Part shown: one piece after another, positions 9,570 through 19,100 of the stretch
Numbering within the stretch: the first letter of the stretch is position 1
Layout: the number at the start of each line of letters is the position of its first letter
DNA from: Saprospiraceae bacterium
Lineage (GTDB): Bacteria > Bacteroidota > Bacteroidia > Chitinophagales > Saprospiraceae
DNA: 64,000 nt
NCBI GenBank assembly: GCA_958295895.1
Contig: CATQHI010000013.1
Span: 1-64,000 of the forward strand
Direction of reading: 5' to 3'
Translations under genes and position numbers: made by a program
Notes under the pieces: generated by a model
What the model saw: only the letters and a program-made list of their open reading frames with translations
Told to the model about the DNA's origin: nothing
Databases searched by the model: none

Positions 9570-11225
9570 TTAGCGAATCGTGAAGGACATGGTACCGAGG
9601 TCGCGAGAGGCAGCGTCACCAGGGCACTTAGCTTTGATGTTCTTGAAGGTGTAGTTATCACCGGGCTTAGCGCGACCGATGAGAGCTGCGGCCTGTCCGC
9701 TGAAGGCACCACCGCCGTTGGGGGCCAGCAAGGGATCTTCCCGAGCAGGGATGTAGAATACCTGAAAACCGGAAATATCACAACGGGCATCGAAGTCAAA
9801 ATTCTTCAACTCGGCGAATACACCCTTCTGGGCACGAAAGGTAGAGTTAGGGATATCACCACCTTGCTGGCCACCCATGGTGGGTACGGGGTCGGGAATA
9901 GGCTTGACGCGGAAGGGGAAGGCACCGAGTAGCTGGCCACCGGCCGTTACCGTTACGTCGGTGGTACTATTCCCCGTGGGGCGTACCCCCTTCACCACGT
10001 AGTTCGTACCCGAACCGCTACCGCTGATAGCATCTCCGAAACTGACGCGCACATCATTGGAGGATACCCCGGCGGCAGAGACGGTGATGGGGTTATCGAC
10101 CCCCATGTAGAACACATTCATCTTATCGGCGGATACGGCTACCGAACGGCTACCAACCTCGTACTGGAAGGTGTTGGTACCAGTCTTGGTCTCTCCGGTA
10201 AGCGGGTTAGTGACCGCAACTTCGAGATTGATGGTCTTGGATCCGGACCCACTGGCTACGAGGCTAAAGTCAGCCTTGCCGTCGGGTCCGATGTTGAGCC
10301 GTTGTCCGTTAGCCTTCAGGGTTACGTTGCTGGGATCGAGGGCACTGGAGAAAGCACCTACCGATACCTTCGCATTGAGCTTCTCGCCACCGATAACGTA
10401 GCTACGATCGGCCTCGAAGACGGGGAAGAAGTTGTCCACCTCGACGACCTTACCACCGGCCAGCTCATTGAGGCTGTTGATGAGGTTGGCCTCCGATACC
10501 TTCAGGTCCGACTGCATCTGCGACATCAGGGGCAGTACCGCAGCTAGCGGCATGTGGCCGAACTTGAAGTCTTCCCAACTGGTCTTGTCGCTCTCGTTTT
10601 GCCATTCGGTATCGTCGATATTGAAGGGCATGTTGAGGGCAACGCTCTGGATGAGGGTATTTACCTCTTCTTCCGTACGGTCGAAATCTTCACCGTACTT
10701 GTTGAGCAGCTCGGAGTATAGATCAATAAGGCGCTGACGAGTCTCTATGGTGCGTTGCTTAAGCTCTGCACCTAGACCGGGCTCGCCACCTTCTCCATCG
10801 GGGCCAAGAACTAGCATGCGCGTAGTGACATCCTTATTTTTGAGTCCCTTCAGCACCATGGTACCGTGTTTTTCAACCCTATCTCCATCATCTACTATAC
10901 CGTCTTGATTACCAGTTTCGTCGATGAGCTGGTTACGCAAACCATCTACGTAGGTGATGTAATTATCCACCTCGGTCTGGATGGCGTCGGCAGCGGGGAC
11001 CAGGGGCTTGAATTTAGCCTTGCTGTCGTCTTTGAGCAGCTCTTTGAGTCCACGTACGGTGGTTTCTAGTTGAGCGTCTACCGTTTGACGGCTGTTTTGG
11101 TTACCCCGGTCAAGGGTAGTGAAGGCGTTCATCACCTCCGCCGAAACGTTGAGGGCCAGCAGCGCCATCAATACCAAGTACATGATATTGATCATCAACT
11201 GCCGGGGTTCCTTAGGAATTGACAT
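9570..11225 (-). CDS. gldM: Gliding motility / T9SS motor protein GldM (PorM)
   Basis: GldM pairs with GldL in the inner membrane to form the proton-driven motor of T9SS and gliding; its long periplasmic part contacts GldK/GldN. The 551-residue protein opens with MSIPKEPRQLMINIMYLVLM and a single N-terminal membrane helix (about residues 12-30, MYLVLMALLALNVSAEVMNA), then a helical domain, followed by several beta-rich periplasmic domains (for example SVGAFSSALDPSNVTLKANG and VFYMGVDNPITVSAAGVSS, the latter typical of GldM). Start ATG 11225 follows gldL by 46 bases. Length is close to the usual 510-550 residues. Confidence 0.95.
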   Translation of the reverse strand: MSIPKEPRQLMINIMYLVLMALLALNVSAEVMNAFTTLDRGNQNSRQTVDAQLETTVRGLKELLKDDSKAKFKPLVPAADAIQTEVDNYITYVDGLRNQLIDETGNQDGIVDDGDRVEKHGTMVLKGLKNKDVTTRMLVLGPDGEGGEPGLGAELKQRTIETRQRLIDLYSELLNKYGEDFDRTEEEVNTLIQSVALNMPFNIDDTEWQNESDKTSWEDFKFGHMPLAAVLPLMSQMQSDLKVSEANLINSLNELAGGKVVEVDNFFPVFEADRSYVIGGEKLNAKVSVGAFSSALDPSNVTLKANGQRLNIGPDGKADFSLVASGSGSKTINLEVAVTNPLTGETKTGTNTFQYEVGSRSVAVSADKMNVFYMGVDNPITVSAAGVSSNDVRVSFGDAISGSGSGTNYVVKGVRPTGNSTTDVTVTAGGQLLGAFPFRVKPIPDPVPTMGGQQGGDIPNSTFRAQKGVFAELKNFDFDARCDISGFQVFYIPAREDPLLAPNGGGAFSGQAAALIGRAKPGDNYTFKNIKAKCPGDAASRDLGTMSFTIR

Positions 11226-11271
11226 AGTTTACTTTTTGCATCCGCCCCACCTGAGCGGGGCTTGGGGGTAC

Positions 11272-11877
11272 TTAGGCGGTGGGGGCACGCATGGCACTGA
11301 TCATATTCCCGTACACATTATTCAGGGTGGTCAGGTTGCCGTTGAGCTGCTGCATGTTCTTCTTGTACACCTTGGTCTCATCGGTGGTGGCTGCCAGGTC
11401 GGCCATGGCCTCGTTGAGCTTGGCGTAGAAGTTGCCCATCTGCTTGATCTGGGCGGAGGTGCCGCTGAAGTCGGCTTCCTGGAGTGCCTTGAGGCTGCTC
11501 ATGCTTTTCGACATCGTCTGTAGCTCCAGTAACATACCACCGAGTTGCTCCTCGACGACCTCGCCATTGAGCGCGGCGGTAGGAGAAGTTACGGGGCCGC
11601 CGGTGCTGAGAGGCTGTACGTCGCCATCGTATTGACTCAGGCCGGGGTACAGTTTGTCCCAGTAGTAGTCGGGGTCGGGACCTACCAGCGCGATGAGCAG
11701 GAACAAGAATGCCTCTACTCCCAGCCCGATCGTCAGCAGATCGAAGGTGACGCCACCAATGGTGGGCATCTCCCAGGCCTGAATCTTGTACAGGGCACCT
11801 AGCATGACGATGGACGCGCCGACGCCGATGATAAAGTTTTTAGCGTACTTGACGCCAGAAGATTTCATAAAGGACAT
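11272..11877 (-). CDS. gldL: Gliding motility / T9SS motor protein GldL (PorL)
   Basis: GldL is the membrane partner of GldM. The frame is open further upstream (to 12063), but the conserved protein begins at MSFMKSSGVKYAKNF (ATG 11877, with a second ATG at 11868), giving about 201 residues, the usual size. Two membrane helices are visible: FIIGVGASIVMLGALYKI (about residues 15-33) and LLTIGLGVEAFLFLLIALVG (about 45-65), followed by the family motif DPDYYWDKLYPGLSQ and a coiled-coil-prone cytoplasmic tail (about 120-195). Downstream gldM and gldN are in line; the usual upstream neighbour gldK is absent and an msrA-like gene sits there instead. Confidence 0.93.
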   Translation of the reverse strand: MSFMKSSGVKYAKNFIIGVGASIVMLGALYKIQAWEMPTIGGVTFDLLTIGLGVEAFLFLLIALVGPDPDYYWDKLYPGLSQYDGDVQPLSTGGPVTSPTAALNGEVVEEQLGGMLLELQTMSKSMSSLKALQEADFSGTSAQIKQMGNFYAKLNEAMADLAATTDETKVYKKNMQQLNGNLTTLNNVYGNMISAMRAPTA

Positions 11878-11990
11878 AGGGGGGAACGGTTTAACAGGGA
11901 GAATGTGAGGGATGAACACCCACGTGACGCGGTGTCCGTGTTCGATTAGCTTTAACGGGGTTTTAACCGCCCGACCACGGGCCTTATTGC

Positions 11991-12486
11991 TTATTGACAA
12001 AAAAAAAGCTCGGGCCGGTCGTGCCGTAACCGATTGAGCTTCGGCGTGATGTAGCGCCGACAAAACGGCCGCCCCGGATCGCTGCGGTAGTAGTCCTGAT
12101 GCTCCGGCAACGAGGCACTAAATTTTCGGAAAGGAAGCACCAGCGTTTGCAGGGGCTCGGAGTAGTCCCGGGCAAGCTCACGGAGTATACTTCGGTAGCG
12201 GTCAGCGTCCTGATCCGCGAAGGTATACACGGCCGACCGGTACTTGCCCCGTAGGGCATGCACGGAGGTAGCAGCGTGGGTCTCCAAATGCACGGCGATG
12301 AGCTCGGCCTCCGAAATTACCTCCGCATCGAAATGTATAATCACCGCCTCGGAGGGTGCCGCATGGGGCGGAGCCGAAGCGATCCAGCCCTGCTCCACCC
12401 GGACTACCCCGGCCAGCGAGACGAACACCCCCTCGGTACACCAGATGGCAACCGCCACCCAATCCGATCCGCTGTGGCATAGGCAC
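11991..12486 (-). CDS. msrA: Peptide methionine-S-sulfoxide reductase MsrA-like (one frameshift)
   Basis: MsrA repairs oxidised methionine. Two overlapping frames each carry part of the gene: an upstream frame from ATG 12486 reads MPMPQRIGLGGGC, and the downstream frame (to stop at 11991) reads WCTEGVFVSLAGVVRVEQGW. Removing one base near 12444 joins them as GLGGGCHWCTEGVF, the MsrA active site (normally GGCFWCTEAVF; the first Cys is the nucleophile). Later family features are YRSAVYTF and the C-terminal LPEHQDYYRSDPGRPFCRRY followed by ITPKL. With the fix the protein has about 165 residues. The alternative start at 12530 would lose the catalytic glycine-cysteine motif, so it was not chosen. 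Confidence 0.82.
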
Positions 12487-12541
12487 CCCCGTAAAACATC
12501 CCTAGTATTCGTTTCGGTCGACTCAGGCAACCTTTTGCTGG

Positions 12542-13307
12542 CTATTCCAGATCAGTCGTTTGCCCTCCTGTCGGATGGCGGACTTCGAACGCCCCGAAGA
12601 TGCCGGCCAGTTTCTCACTATCGTTGGTGTAGCACATGGCCTCGATCAGCAGTGCTTTTTCCTCCCGCGTCCAGGGCTCGAAGGCGCGGGGTACGTGGGC
12701 ACGGGCCCGGGCCATGTAACTCAGGCAATTTTTCGGTTACCTTCCGCAGACCGAGTTGCTCTACTTCGCGGTAAAGCTCGGTGGCCTTGCTGTCGGAGAG
12801 CTTATCGAAGTCGCCGGCATCGAAAAAATCTACCGTGCGCCAGGCCTCGTCGCGGCTCGCCCGTAGTTGCCGGGGGCCCTGGATAAGCGCTTCGTAGCGA
12901 CCCAGCAGGTCACGGATGGCCCGCCGGGTAAGCAGCCCCCGGTACTTCTTGTAACTAGGCACCGCCCGTAGCCGGGGATCGGCGATGCTACGGCTGCCGA
13001 TGAACACCTTAGCCACCTGATTCATGGTGGGGGTGTAGCCCAGTTCACGTAAGCTTTCGCAGCAGGCCGTGATTTCTGCTTCGGAGATGGTAGCGGCCGC
13101 CGCGGTCTCCCGCTCTTCGCTCTTCGGCTTTCGGATAAGGTAGTCGATGCCGCTCTGCACGTCTGCTTCCCGCAGGCAACTAACGGGGGCGTCGATCTCG
13201 CCGGTGAGCGGATTGGTACCCCCGTGCAGGGTACGCAGCAAAGAGATAAGGTCGGATGTAGTCACAATCGATGGATTGAAGGATGAAGGAATGTGGTTGT
13301 TGGCCAC
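12542..13307 (-). CDS. Conserved hypothetical protein (one frameshift)
   Basis: I do not recognise this family. The frame from ATG 13307 is rich in helix-forming residues and contains TLHGGTNPLTGEIDAPVSCL (about residues 26-45) and a central region with SYKKYRGLLTRRAIRDLLGR. After about residue 195 that frame turns into arginine-proline-rich text; removing one A from the AAAAA run near 12727 gives a sensible continuation, VTENCLSYMARARAH, then EPWTREEKALLIEAMCYTND and SEKLAGIFGAFEV, ending at TAG 12542-12544. This C-terminal piece resembles a small helix-turn-helix/Myb-like module in spacing of W, EE and hydrophobic residues, which is only a guess. The corrected length is about 254 residues. 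It ends 55 bases before the msrA start and is co-directional. Confidence 0.65.
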
Positions 13308-13401
13308 AAACCTCCCCCGACCATCCGGTGATAGTCGTCAAGTATCCATCTACTTGCGAGTATAATCGTTTAAAGCCGTATACGTACGGCTAGCACGGAA
13401 T

Positions 13402-13908
13402 TTAGGGCTTGATCTTACCCTGTACCCCATCGTCCATCGTTTTACCGACCACTACCGAGGCAGCCATCTTGGCGAAGGAGACCAGTTTACCGTGCTGAGT
13501 ATCCCAGTAGTAGCCCGAGGTGGGCCGGAAGTGGATCAGGCTCAGGTTGGGGTCGGTGGGCCCTTCCTGAAACCAGACTTTGACCATCGGGTCCCAGAGT
13601 TCTTCGGCCTTCTGTAAATCATACAGCACGTGGGCCTCACCGTACAGACTTAGGTACTCCTGATTGTCGTCGCTCGACCAGATAAGCTGCGCCTCGGGCT
13701 CCCGCTTGAGGTCGGCGTTGCGGTCGCTGTCCTTGCCGCTGAAAAACCAGATGGAGCCATCATCCTCCACCTTTTGCGTAGCCATCGGCGTGGAGCTAAA
13801 GGGCCGGGCGCCCAGGTTGGTACAGAACATGGTGGTACGTACGTCGTCGCAGATTTTCTTGATCTGCTCGATGGCCTGTTGGCTGAAGAGATTTTCGGTT
13901 TTGCCCAT
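13402..13908 (-). CDS. Pyridoxamine 5'-phosphate oxidase-like general stress protein
   Basis: The 168-residue product matches the flavin/PNPOx split-barrel family often annotated as general stress protein 26: an N-terminal helix, a strand pair with RTTMFCTNLGARPFSSTPMA, then GSIWFFSGKDSDRNADLKRE, VLYDLQKAEELWDPMVKVWF and a C-terminal HFRPTSGYYWDTQHGKLVSF. Such proteins bind FMN or F420 in the cytoplasm; the substrate is generally unknown. ATG 13908 (MGKTENLF) gives the full domain. It is one of the few genes in the 12-20.7 kb stretch without a frameshift. Confidence 0.88.
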   Translation of the reverse strand: MGKTENLFSQQAIEQIKKICDDVRTTMFCTNLGARPFSSTPMATQKVEDDGSIWFFSGKDSDRNADLKREPEAQLIWSSDDNQEYLSLYGEAHVLYDLQKAEELWDPMVKVWFQEGPTDPNLSLIHFRPTSGYYWDTQHGKLVSFAKMAASVVVGKTMDDGVQGKIKP

Positions 13909-13978
13909 GGGTTTTTTTGTTGGGGGAACGTTGAGTGGAGTGGGGCGGGGGAATCGCGCTGCGGTTGGTCGTACCTTG

Positions 13979-14053
13979 TTACCGGCTTACGCGGAGGTCG
14001 CCGGAGAGATAGACGCCGACGAGGGCAAGTACCGCGAGAATGAAAATGGTCAT
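13979..14053 (-). CDS. Possible 24-residue membrane micropeptide
   Basis: A short ORF from ATG 14053 to TAA 13979-13981 encodes a peptide with one uninterrupted hydrophobic stretch (MTIFILAVLALVGVYLSGD) and a basic tail (LRVSR). It sits between kynU and the flavin stress protein, where no other gene lies. The composition is that of small single-pass membrane proteins. No homologue was recognised, so it may be chance. Confidence 0.35.
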   Translation of the reverse strand: MTIFILAVLALVGVYLSGDLRVSR

Positions 14054-14123
14054 GTGTTAAGAGGTGCTGTTCGGGGGTACAACTGTAAAAATTGAGGATT
14101 GGTTCCGCAGTAGCAGAATTCGC

Positions 14124-15350
14124 TCACAGCACCTCCGTCAGGAGCTCCCCTACGCGCATCACCCTCCTCCGGCGTATTGTAGAGCGGTGCCGGCGCCAAC
14201 CGCAGCACCCCTCCCCCACTGCCGTCGAGATTATCCTGGCGGTAGTCGCATACCAGTCCCCGCTGACTTAGCTGCCGTTCCAGCTCCGGACGCTGACCCG
14301 GCACGTAGACCGATAACTGCGCCCCCCGCTGGGCCGGATCGGCACCCGTCAGCAGGCGTACCCCCGGTACATGCGCTAGCTGCTCGTACAGCGTCTTGGT
14401 TAATTCGATACTCCGCTTCCGTACCGCCTGCATGCCCCCCGCTCGAGCAAACAACGGTAGCCCTGCAAGTAGTGGCGCCAGTCCCAGCACCGGCACGGTC
14501 GACACCTGCCAACCCGCCGCCCCGTACTCCGGCCGAAACTCCGGTCGCATCGCGAAGCGGTCGCTCTCCCCGGTGCCCCCACCAGCCGGCAAAGCGGGGC
14601 AGGCTTTCATCCTCGGCGTGGCGCTCGTGCACGAATAAGCCCCCCGGCGCGCCCGGGCCCCCGTTCAGGTATTTGTAGTTGCACCACACGGCAAAGTCGC
14701 AGCCCCAGCGGTGCAGCTCTAGCGGCACGTTACCCACCGCATGGGCCAGATCGAAGCCCACCCGCGCCCCCACCGCCCGGCCCGCCGCGGCGATCCTACC
14801 CAGGTCGAAAATTGCCCGCTGTAGTACTGCACCCCCGTCCAGAGTACCAGGGCCAGGGTACCGCCAGCCGCCTCGATAGCCGCCACGATATCGTCGGTAG
14901 CGATCGTGGCCTCCCCCTGCCGGGGCCGCACCTCGATCAGACAGTCGGCCGGGTCGAGCCCGTGAAAACGCAGCTGGGCGTGTACGGCGTGCTGGTCGCT
15001 GGAAAAAGCGCCGCTTTCCATCAGAATTTTGCACCTGCGCCCCGCCGGCCGGAAAAAGGAGACCATGAGGAGGTGCAGGTTGACCGTCAGCGCGTTGGTC
15101 GCTACCACTTCTTCCACCTGCGCCCCCACGATGTCGGCCAGCCCCTCCTGCAGCCGCCGGTGGTAGCCGAGCCAGCCGCCCTCCGGTCCCTCCCACCAGC
15201 CCTCTACGACCGCGTTGCTGCCAGCTGTCCAGGTCCTGCTGCAGTTGTTCCCGCGCCGCCCTGGGCTGCAGTCCGAGGCTGTTGCCGCAGAAGTAAATCA
15301 GGGGCTTACCGTTTTTCGTCGAGGGGCAGGTGGAAGTGGTCGCGCAGCAT
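14124..15350 (-). CDS. kynU: Kynureninase KynU (several frameshifts)
   Basis: Kynureninase is a PLP enzyme that cleaves kynurenine or 3-hydroxykynurenine to (hydroxy)anthranilate and alanine. The gene is readable only by combining frames. In order: [12 protein letters not shown] (ATG 15350), then [90 protein letters not shown] followed by [20 protein letters not shown] (PLP-lysine region, YKYLN), [16 protein letters not shown], and a C-terminus [14 protein letters not shown] ending at TGA 14124-14126. About five single-base changes are needed (near 15305, 15215, 14815, 14570 and 14160), mostly in homopolymers. Corrected length is about 405 residues, normal for the family. It starts 3 bases after the flavin oxidoreductase gene and is probably co-transcribed with it. 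Confidence 0.88.
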
Positions 15351-15353
15351 AGG

Positions 15354-16594
15354 CTAAGTACGTAGGGCCCCCTCCGCCGCCAGCCGTCCGGAGCGCATGG
15401 CCGCATCGAGCGAGCCGTTAAGCTGCTGGTCGCCGGCCAGGAAAACGCGGTCAATGAGCCGGCTCTGCGTGGCCTGGTAGGTATAGGATACGGCGTCGAG
15501 CCGCGGCAGGGCGTGGGGGATATCGTAACGCTTGAGGGAAGCTCAGTGCGTCGTTGGGCAGCCGACTGTGGCGCAGTAGGTCCTGCTCGGCCTGGGCTTC
15601 GCTGTCGGTGCCGGGGCTCTCCTTGAGGCTCACGCTGATGAGCGAGCCGCCCTGTCCGCGCAGTTTGTAGGTGGGGGCCACCTCGTCGAGCACACAGAAG
15701 GTATTGATGGTGCTGGTGGGGTCGGCCACCAGGTTGATCAGTCGGTTTTCCTTGAGCCGCCGGGTGCCTGTAGAAGTACAGGTTGGTGGTCGCTTTCCAG
15801 GGCTGGGCGCTACTTGCCAGCTGGGGGAAGAGTGGATGGGGGTCACAGGCTACGATGACGGCGCGGGCGGCTAGGCTACTCCCATCGTCCAGCAGCACAC
15901 GGTCTTCCTCCAGGGCGCGGACGCGGGTGCTCAGCCTCAGGTGGGTGCGCGTCAACTGCCCCGCCAACTGTCGCGGCACGGCCTCGATCCCCTCGGCGGG
16001 CAACACGGCGCTTCCCTGGGCAAACATCTTGAGGATGTAGCGGAACATGGCCGCCGGGGTAAGCAGTTTCTGCTCCAGGTAGATGCCGCCGAAAAAGGGC
16101 CGGAAGAAGCGCTCCACGATCTGCTCGCTGAAGCCGTACTCCCAGAGGTAATCGATCGTCGTCCGCTCGCCGTAGCCCTTAAAGCATTCCTCGGGGCGGA
16201 GCCGCATCACCTTCAGACCGAGCTGGGCCAGCCGAATTTTATCCTGCAGCGTACCCACCGGCGAGAGCGCCGAGCGGAACAGCTGAGCCGGCTCCCGCAG
16301 CGGATCGGCAAAACGAAAGTGTTGCTGCCGCGTGTGCACGTGGGCACCGGGGCGGAACTTCTCTATTCCCAGCTCCTCCAGGTCAAGATAGCGTTTGACC
16401 TCGGGGTACTCCGTAAGCAGCACCTGAAACCCACGATCGAGCCGAAAGCCCTCCACCTCGTCGGTACGCAGCCGCCCCCCCACGGCGTCGCCGGCCTCCA
16501 GTAGCACGGGCGCGTGGCCGGCAGCTTCGAGGGTCTGGGCGGCAATCAGGCCGGCTACTCCTCCACCAACGATGACAAACCTGGGCTGCTCCAA
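15354..16594 (-). CDS. FAD-dependent amine oxidase/desaturase-like oxidoreductase (frameshifts)
   Basis: The product begins with a Rossmann FAD-binding motif ([20 protein letters not shown]) and continues with the GG doublet region ([20 protein letters not shown]), [20 protein letters not shown] and [12 protein letters not shown]. After about residue 275 the frame shifts: the continuation [20 protein letters not shown] is in another frame (break near 15770), and the C-terminal FAD motif [20 protein letters not shown] needs a second correction near 15540, ending at TAG 15354-15356. Corrected length is about 413 residues. No ATG lies at the start; TTG 16594 directly precedes [10 protein letters not shown]. 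The fold matches protoporphyrinogen oxidase/phytoene desaturase-type flavin amine oxidoreductases. The substrate is unknown; adjacency to kynU is suggestive but not proof of a shared pathway. Confidence 0.85.
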
Positions 16595-16605
16595 TATGGG
16601 GGGGC

Positions 16606-17396
16606 TTAGGGCTGCAAAGATGATGATTTCCGCCGATCGGCCAGTAGGTAGGCATAGCGGAGGAAGACCCCGTAGGAAAGTACCATACTGATCACCAGCC
16701 CCTCGCGGCCCGTCGCGGAAGCCGCCCTGGATCAGGTAGTGCTTGCAGAAGCGGTACACGGGCTTGATGAGTAGGTGGTATAGTCCCACCCGGGGGGTAC
16801 GGTCGGCGTGGTCCCGGGCACTCCAGCGGGCGTAGCGGCGGGTCTTGTCCAGGAAGTGATCGAGGTCCTTAAAGGTGTAGTGCAGTAGTCGGCCCCGTAG
16901 CTTGCCTACCCGCAGTCCCGCCAGCTCGATCTCCTCGTGCACCCGCTTGCTGTCGTAGCGGGCCCGGTCGCGGTGAAAGAAGCGTACCACTTTATCGCCC
17001 GCCCAGCCAGTGTGGTAGATGCGACGCCCCATGAAGTGGTTATCGCGGCCGATCCAGTAGGCATCCAGCAGCTCGGGGGGCGGTCAGCAGGGCGTCGATT
17101 TCGGCGCGTAGGGCGGGGGTGACGATCTCGTCGGCGTCGAGCAGCAAAATGTACTCGTGCCGGGCCCGGGCGATAGCCCAGTTCTTCTGGTCGGAGGGTC
17201 CCCGATATTCCCGCTGCACCAGATTGACGCCGGGTAGGTCGGCTAGCAGCTCGGCGGTGCCGTCGGTGCTGTAGCTATCTACTACCGTCAGATCGTCGCT
17301 CCAGTCGGCCACACTTGCCAGTGACCGCCCGATGATGTCCCGCTCGTTGTAGCTGGTGTAGATGATGGATACCGGGCGGCGGGCGGCAGTGGGCAT
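16606..17396 (-). CDS. Family 2 glycosyltransferase, WaaE-like (two frameshifts)
   Basis: The N-terminal half from ATG 17396 ([20 protein letters not shown]) shows the GT-A fold: [20 protein letters not shown] and the metal-binding region [21 protein letters not shown] surplus C in the CCCCCC run near 17078 breaks the frame; corrected, it reads [20 protein letters not shown] and continues [20 protein letters not shown] and [20 protein letters not shown] second extra base near 16705 hides the C-terminus [20 protein letters not shown], ending at TAA 16606-16608. Corrected length is about 263 residues, typical of LPS-core type GT2 enzymes acting at the inner face of the membrane. Its ATG overlaps the cysQ stop (TAATG), so the two are translationally coupled. 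Confidence 0.87.
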
Positions 17397-18189
17397 TAGC
17401 AACTTAACTGTCCCTCGCTCACCGCACCGTAGGCGATGAAGTTGGGGGTTGCGCAGTACCTCCTTATTATACACCAACTCTTTTCCTGGTGCCCTCGTCG
17501 ACCAGTTGTCCTCCGGCCTCGGACAGGATGGCATGGGCGGCGGCGGTGTCCCACTCCATCGTGGGAGCTAGCCGGGGGTACACGTGGGCCGCCCCCCGCG
17601 CCAACTCGATGATCTTCAGTGAGCTACCGCGACTTACAATCTCCGGTGCGTCGAGGGTATCCATGAATTTTTGGGTCGCCTCATTGAGGTGGCTGCGACT
17701 GGCTACTACCTTCAGATTAGCATCCTGTAGCGTAAACGAGGCTGCGTGAATGGCTCCCACCCCCTCCTGCTCCGCGCCCTGGTCCTGGGCGGCGTAGAAG
17801 AGCTCGTCGGTGACCGGCACGTACACCGCCCCCAGTACCGGCCGGCCGTTCTCGATCAGTGCGACGTTCACCGTAAACTCTCCGTTACGCTTGATGAATT
17901 CCTTGGTGCCGTCTAGTGGATCGACCAGCCAAAACCGGGTGTACTGCTGCCGCTCGGCGTAGGGGATGTCCTTACCCTCCTCGCTTACGATGGGGGCTTT
18001 GAGCACTAACTCCTTTAGTCCCGCTACGATGACCTCGTTGGCCGCCTTATCGGCCTTGGTTAGGGGGCTATCGTCGGCCTTTTGCTCTACGCCGAAGTCC
18101 TCGCTCTCGTAGACTTCGAGGATGGCCGCACCGGCGCGGCGGGTGATCTGGCCTACTTCGCGGGCGAGTTTGAGATAGTCTATTTCCAT
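17396..18189 (-). CDS. cysQ: 3'(2'),5'-bisphosphate nucleotidase CysQ (two C-terminal frameshifts)
   Basis: CysQ hydrolyses 3'-phosphoadenosine 5'-phosphate from sulfate assimilation; it belongs to the inositol monophosphatase family. The frame from ATG 18189 has the metal-site motifs PIVSEEGKDIPYAERQQY, FWLVDPLDGTKEFIKRNGEF (DPLDGTKEF) and MEWDTAAAHAILSEAGGQLV (WDTAA). After residue 235 two extra bases (near 17476 and in CCCCC near 17449) must be removed; the tail then reads TGKELVYNKEVLRNPNFIAY and ends GQLSC at TAA 17396-17398. Corrected length is 264 residues, as expected. A TACCTTCG element lies four bases before the ATG, and the downstream glycosyltransferase overlaps the stop. Confidence 0.9.
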
Positions 18190-18193
18190 GGGG

Positions 18194-18201
18194 CGAAGGT
18201 A
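18194..18201 (-). promoter_or_regulatory. Candidate -7 element, TACCTTCG, four bases before cysQ ATG
   Basis: On the minus strand TACCTTCG is followed by CCCC and the cysQ ATG. It fits the Bacteroidota -7 consensus TAnnTTTG with one change. The spacing would place transcription start at or next to the ATG (leaderless). No good -33 TTTG was seen at the usual distance, so the call is moderate. Confidence 0.45.
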
Positions 18202-19028
18202 CTACCCCCACCGCCCAGATCAGAAAATCGCCCACCACCATCCCCCAGGTCTCCGGCTCGTGCCTACCCCCCTCGACCTCCACGTACACCATATCCTTAC
18301 CCGGCTTCATGCCCTTTTGCTGTAGCAGGGCCATGAGCTGGAGGGTATCGTCGATGGAGTCGATGACACCGTTACCGTTGCGGTCGCTCTCCTCATCCGC
18401 CGTACCGGCCATGAACCAGAAGCGGTTGGGGATACCGCGGCGGGCCCGGCTGACGTAATCGTGCACGATGCGGTTGGCATCCGGCCGCCCGGGGTCGAAG
18501 GGCTTGCTGCGGTACCAGAGCGAGGCACTGAATACCCCCGCGGTGCGAAACTGCTTCGGCCGCCGCCACGCCGTGTCGAAGGGCACTCAGGCCCCCCAGG
18601 CTGAAGCCGGCGATGGCCCGCCGCTCCGCCCCACGGTAGATGTTGTTACGTTGCTCCAGCCAGGGCACCAGCTCTTCGGTGAGAAACCGCTGGTAGGCCT
18701 CGGCCAGCTCCCCGTGCCCCTGGTCGCTGCGGCGGCCGGCGGTGCCGTACTCCCGCATCCGGTCGTTGGCGTACACCCCTACGACCAGGGTCGGTGGTAG
18801 CTGCTTTTGTTTGTAGAGCTCGGTGAGCGTTTTGCGCAGGTCCATCCGCTCCAGGTCCTGTCCGTCGTTGAACACCACTAGCGAGAGCAGCCGCCAGGGG
18901 GGTACGGCCGGCCGGTACACCTCGATGCGCACCTGCCGCTGGAGGTGGGTACTGGTCAGCGTATAGGTGCGCTGCAGTAGCCGCTTGCGCCGCGAGAGCA
19001 GGCTACCGGCCACTTGCTTGAGGTACAA
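18202..19028 (-). CDS. Putative esterase, alpha/beta hydrolase (two frameshifts)
   Basis: The product belongs to the enterochelin-esterase/esterase-D-like alpha/beta hydrolases. The N-terminal frame (TTG 19028; no in-frame ATG is available) reads RIEVYRPAVPPWRLLSLVVF, LVVGVYANDRMREYGTAGR, ELVPWLEQRNNIYRGAERRA and the nucleophile elbow IAGFSLGGLSA (G-F-S-L-G). One extra C near 18587 breaks the frame; the continuation FDTAWRRPKQFRTAGVFSAS and IPNRFWFMAGTADEESDRNG carries the acidic residue region, and the catalytic His is probably in EVEGGRHEPETWG. A second extra G near 18205 hides the stop (DFLIWAVG, then TAG 18202-18204). Corrected length is about 275 residues. It is cytoplasmic by sequence (no signal peptide seen). 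It precedes cysQ by 12 bases. Confidence 0.8.
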
Positions 19029-19100
19029 CGAGGGGTTTCACGCTACGAAGGTAGGCGTATTGGGTGGGTTTGCTACCTTTCCGATCTACCAAACCGCACC

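Noticed and set aside
11878-12063. N-terminal extension of GldL
   Set aside because: The added residues are not membrane-like or conserved-looking, and the family begins at MSFMKSSGVKYAKNF.
14231-17032. A single 933-residue protein on the minus strand
   Set aside because: It joins the end of a glycosyltransferase, a flavin oxidoreductase and kynureninase with out-of-frame arginine/proline-rich stretches between. Frameshifts explain it better than a three-way fusion.
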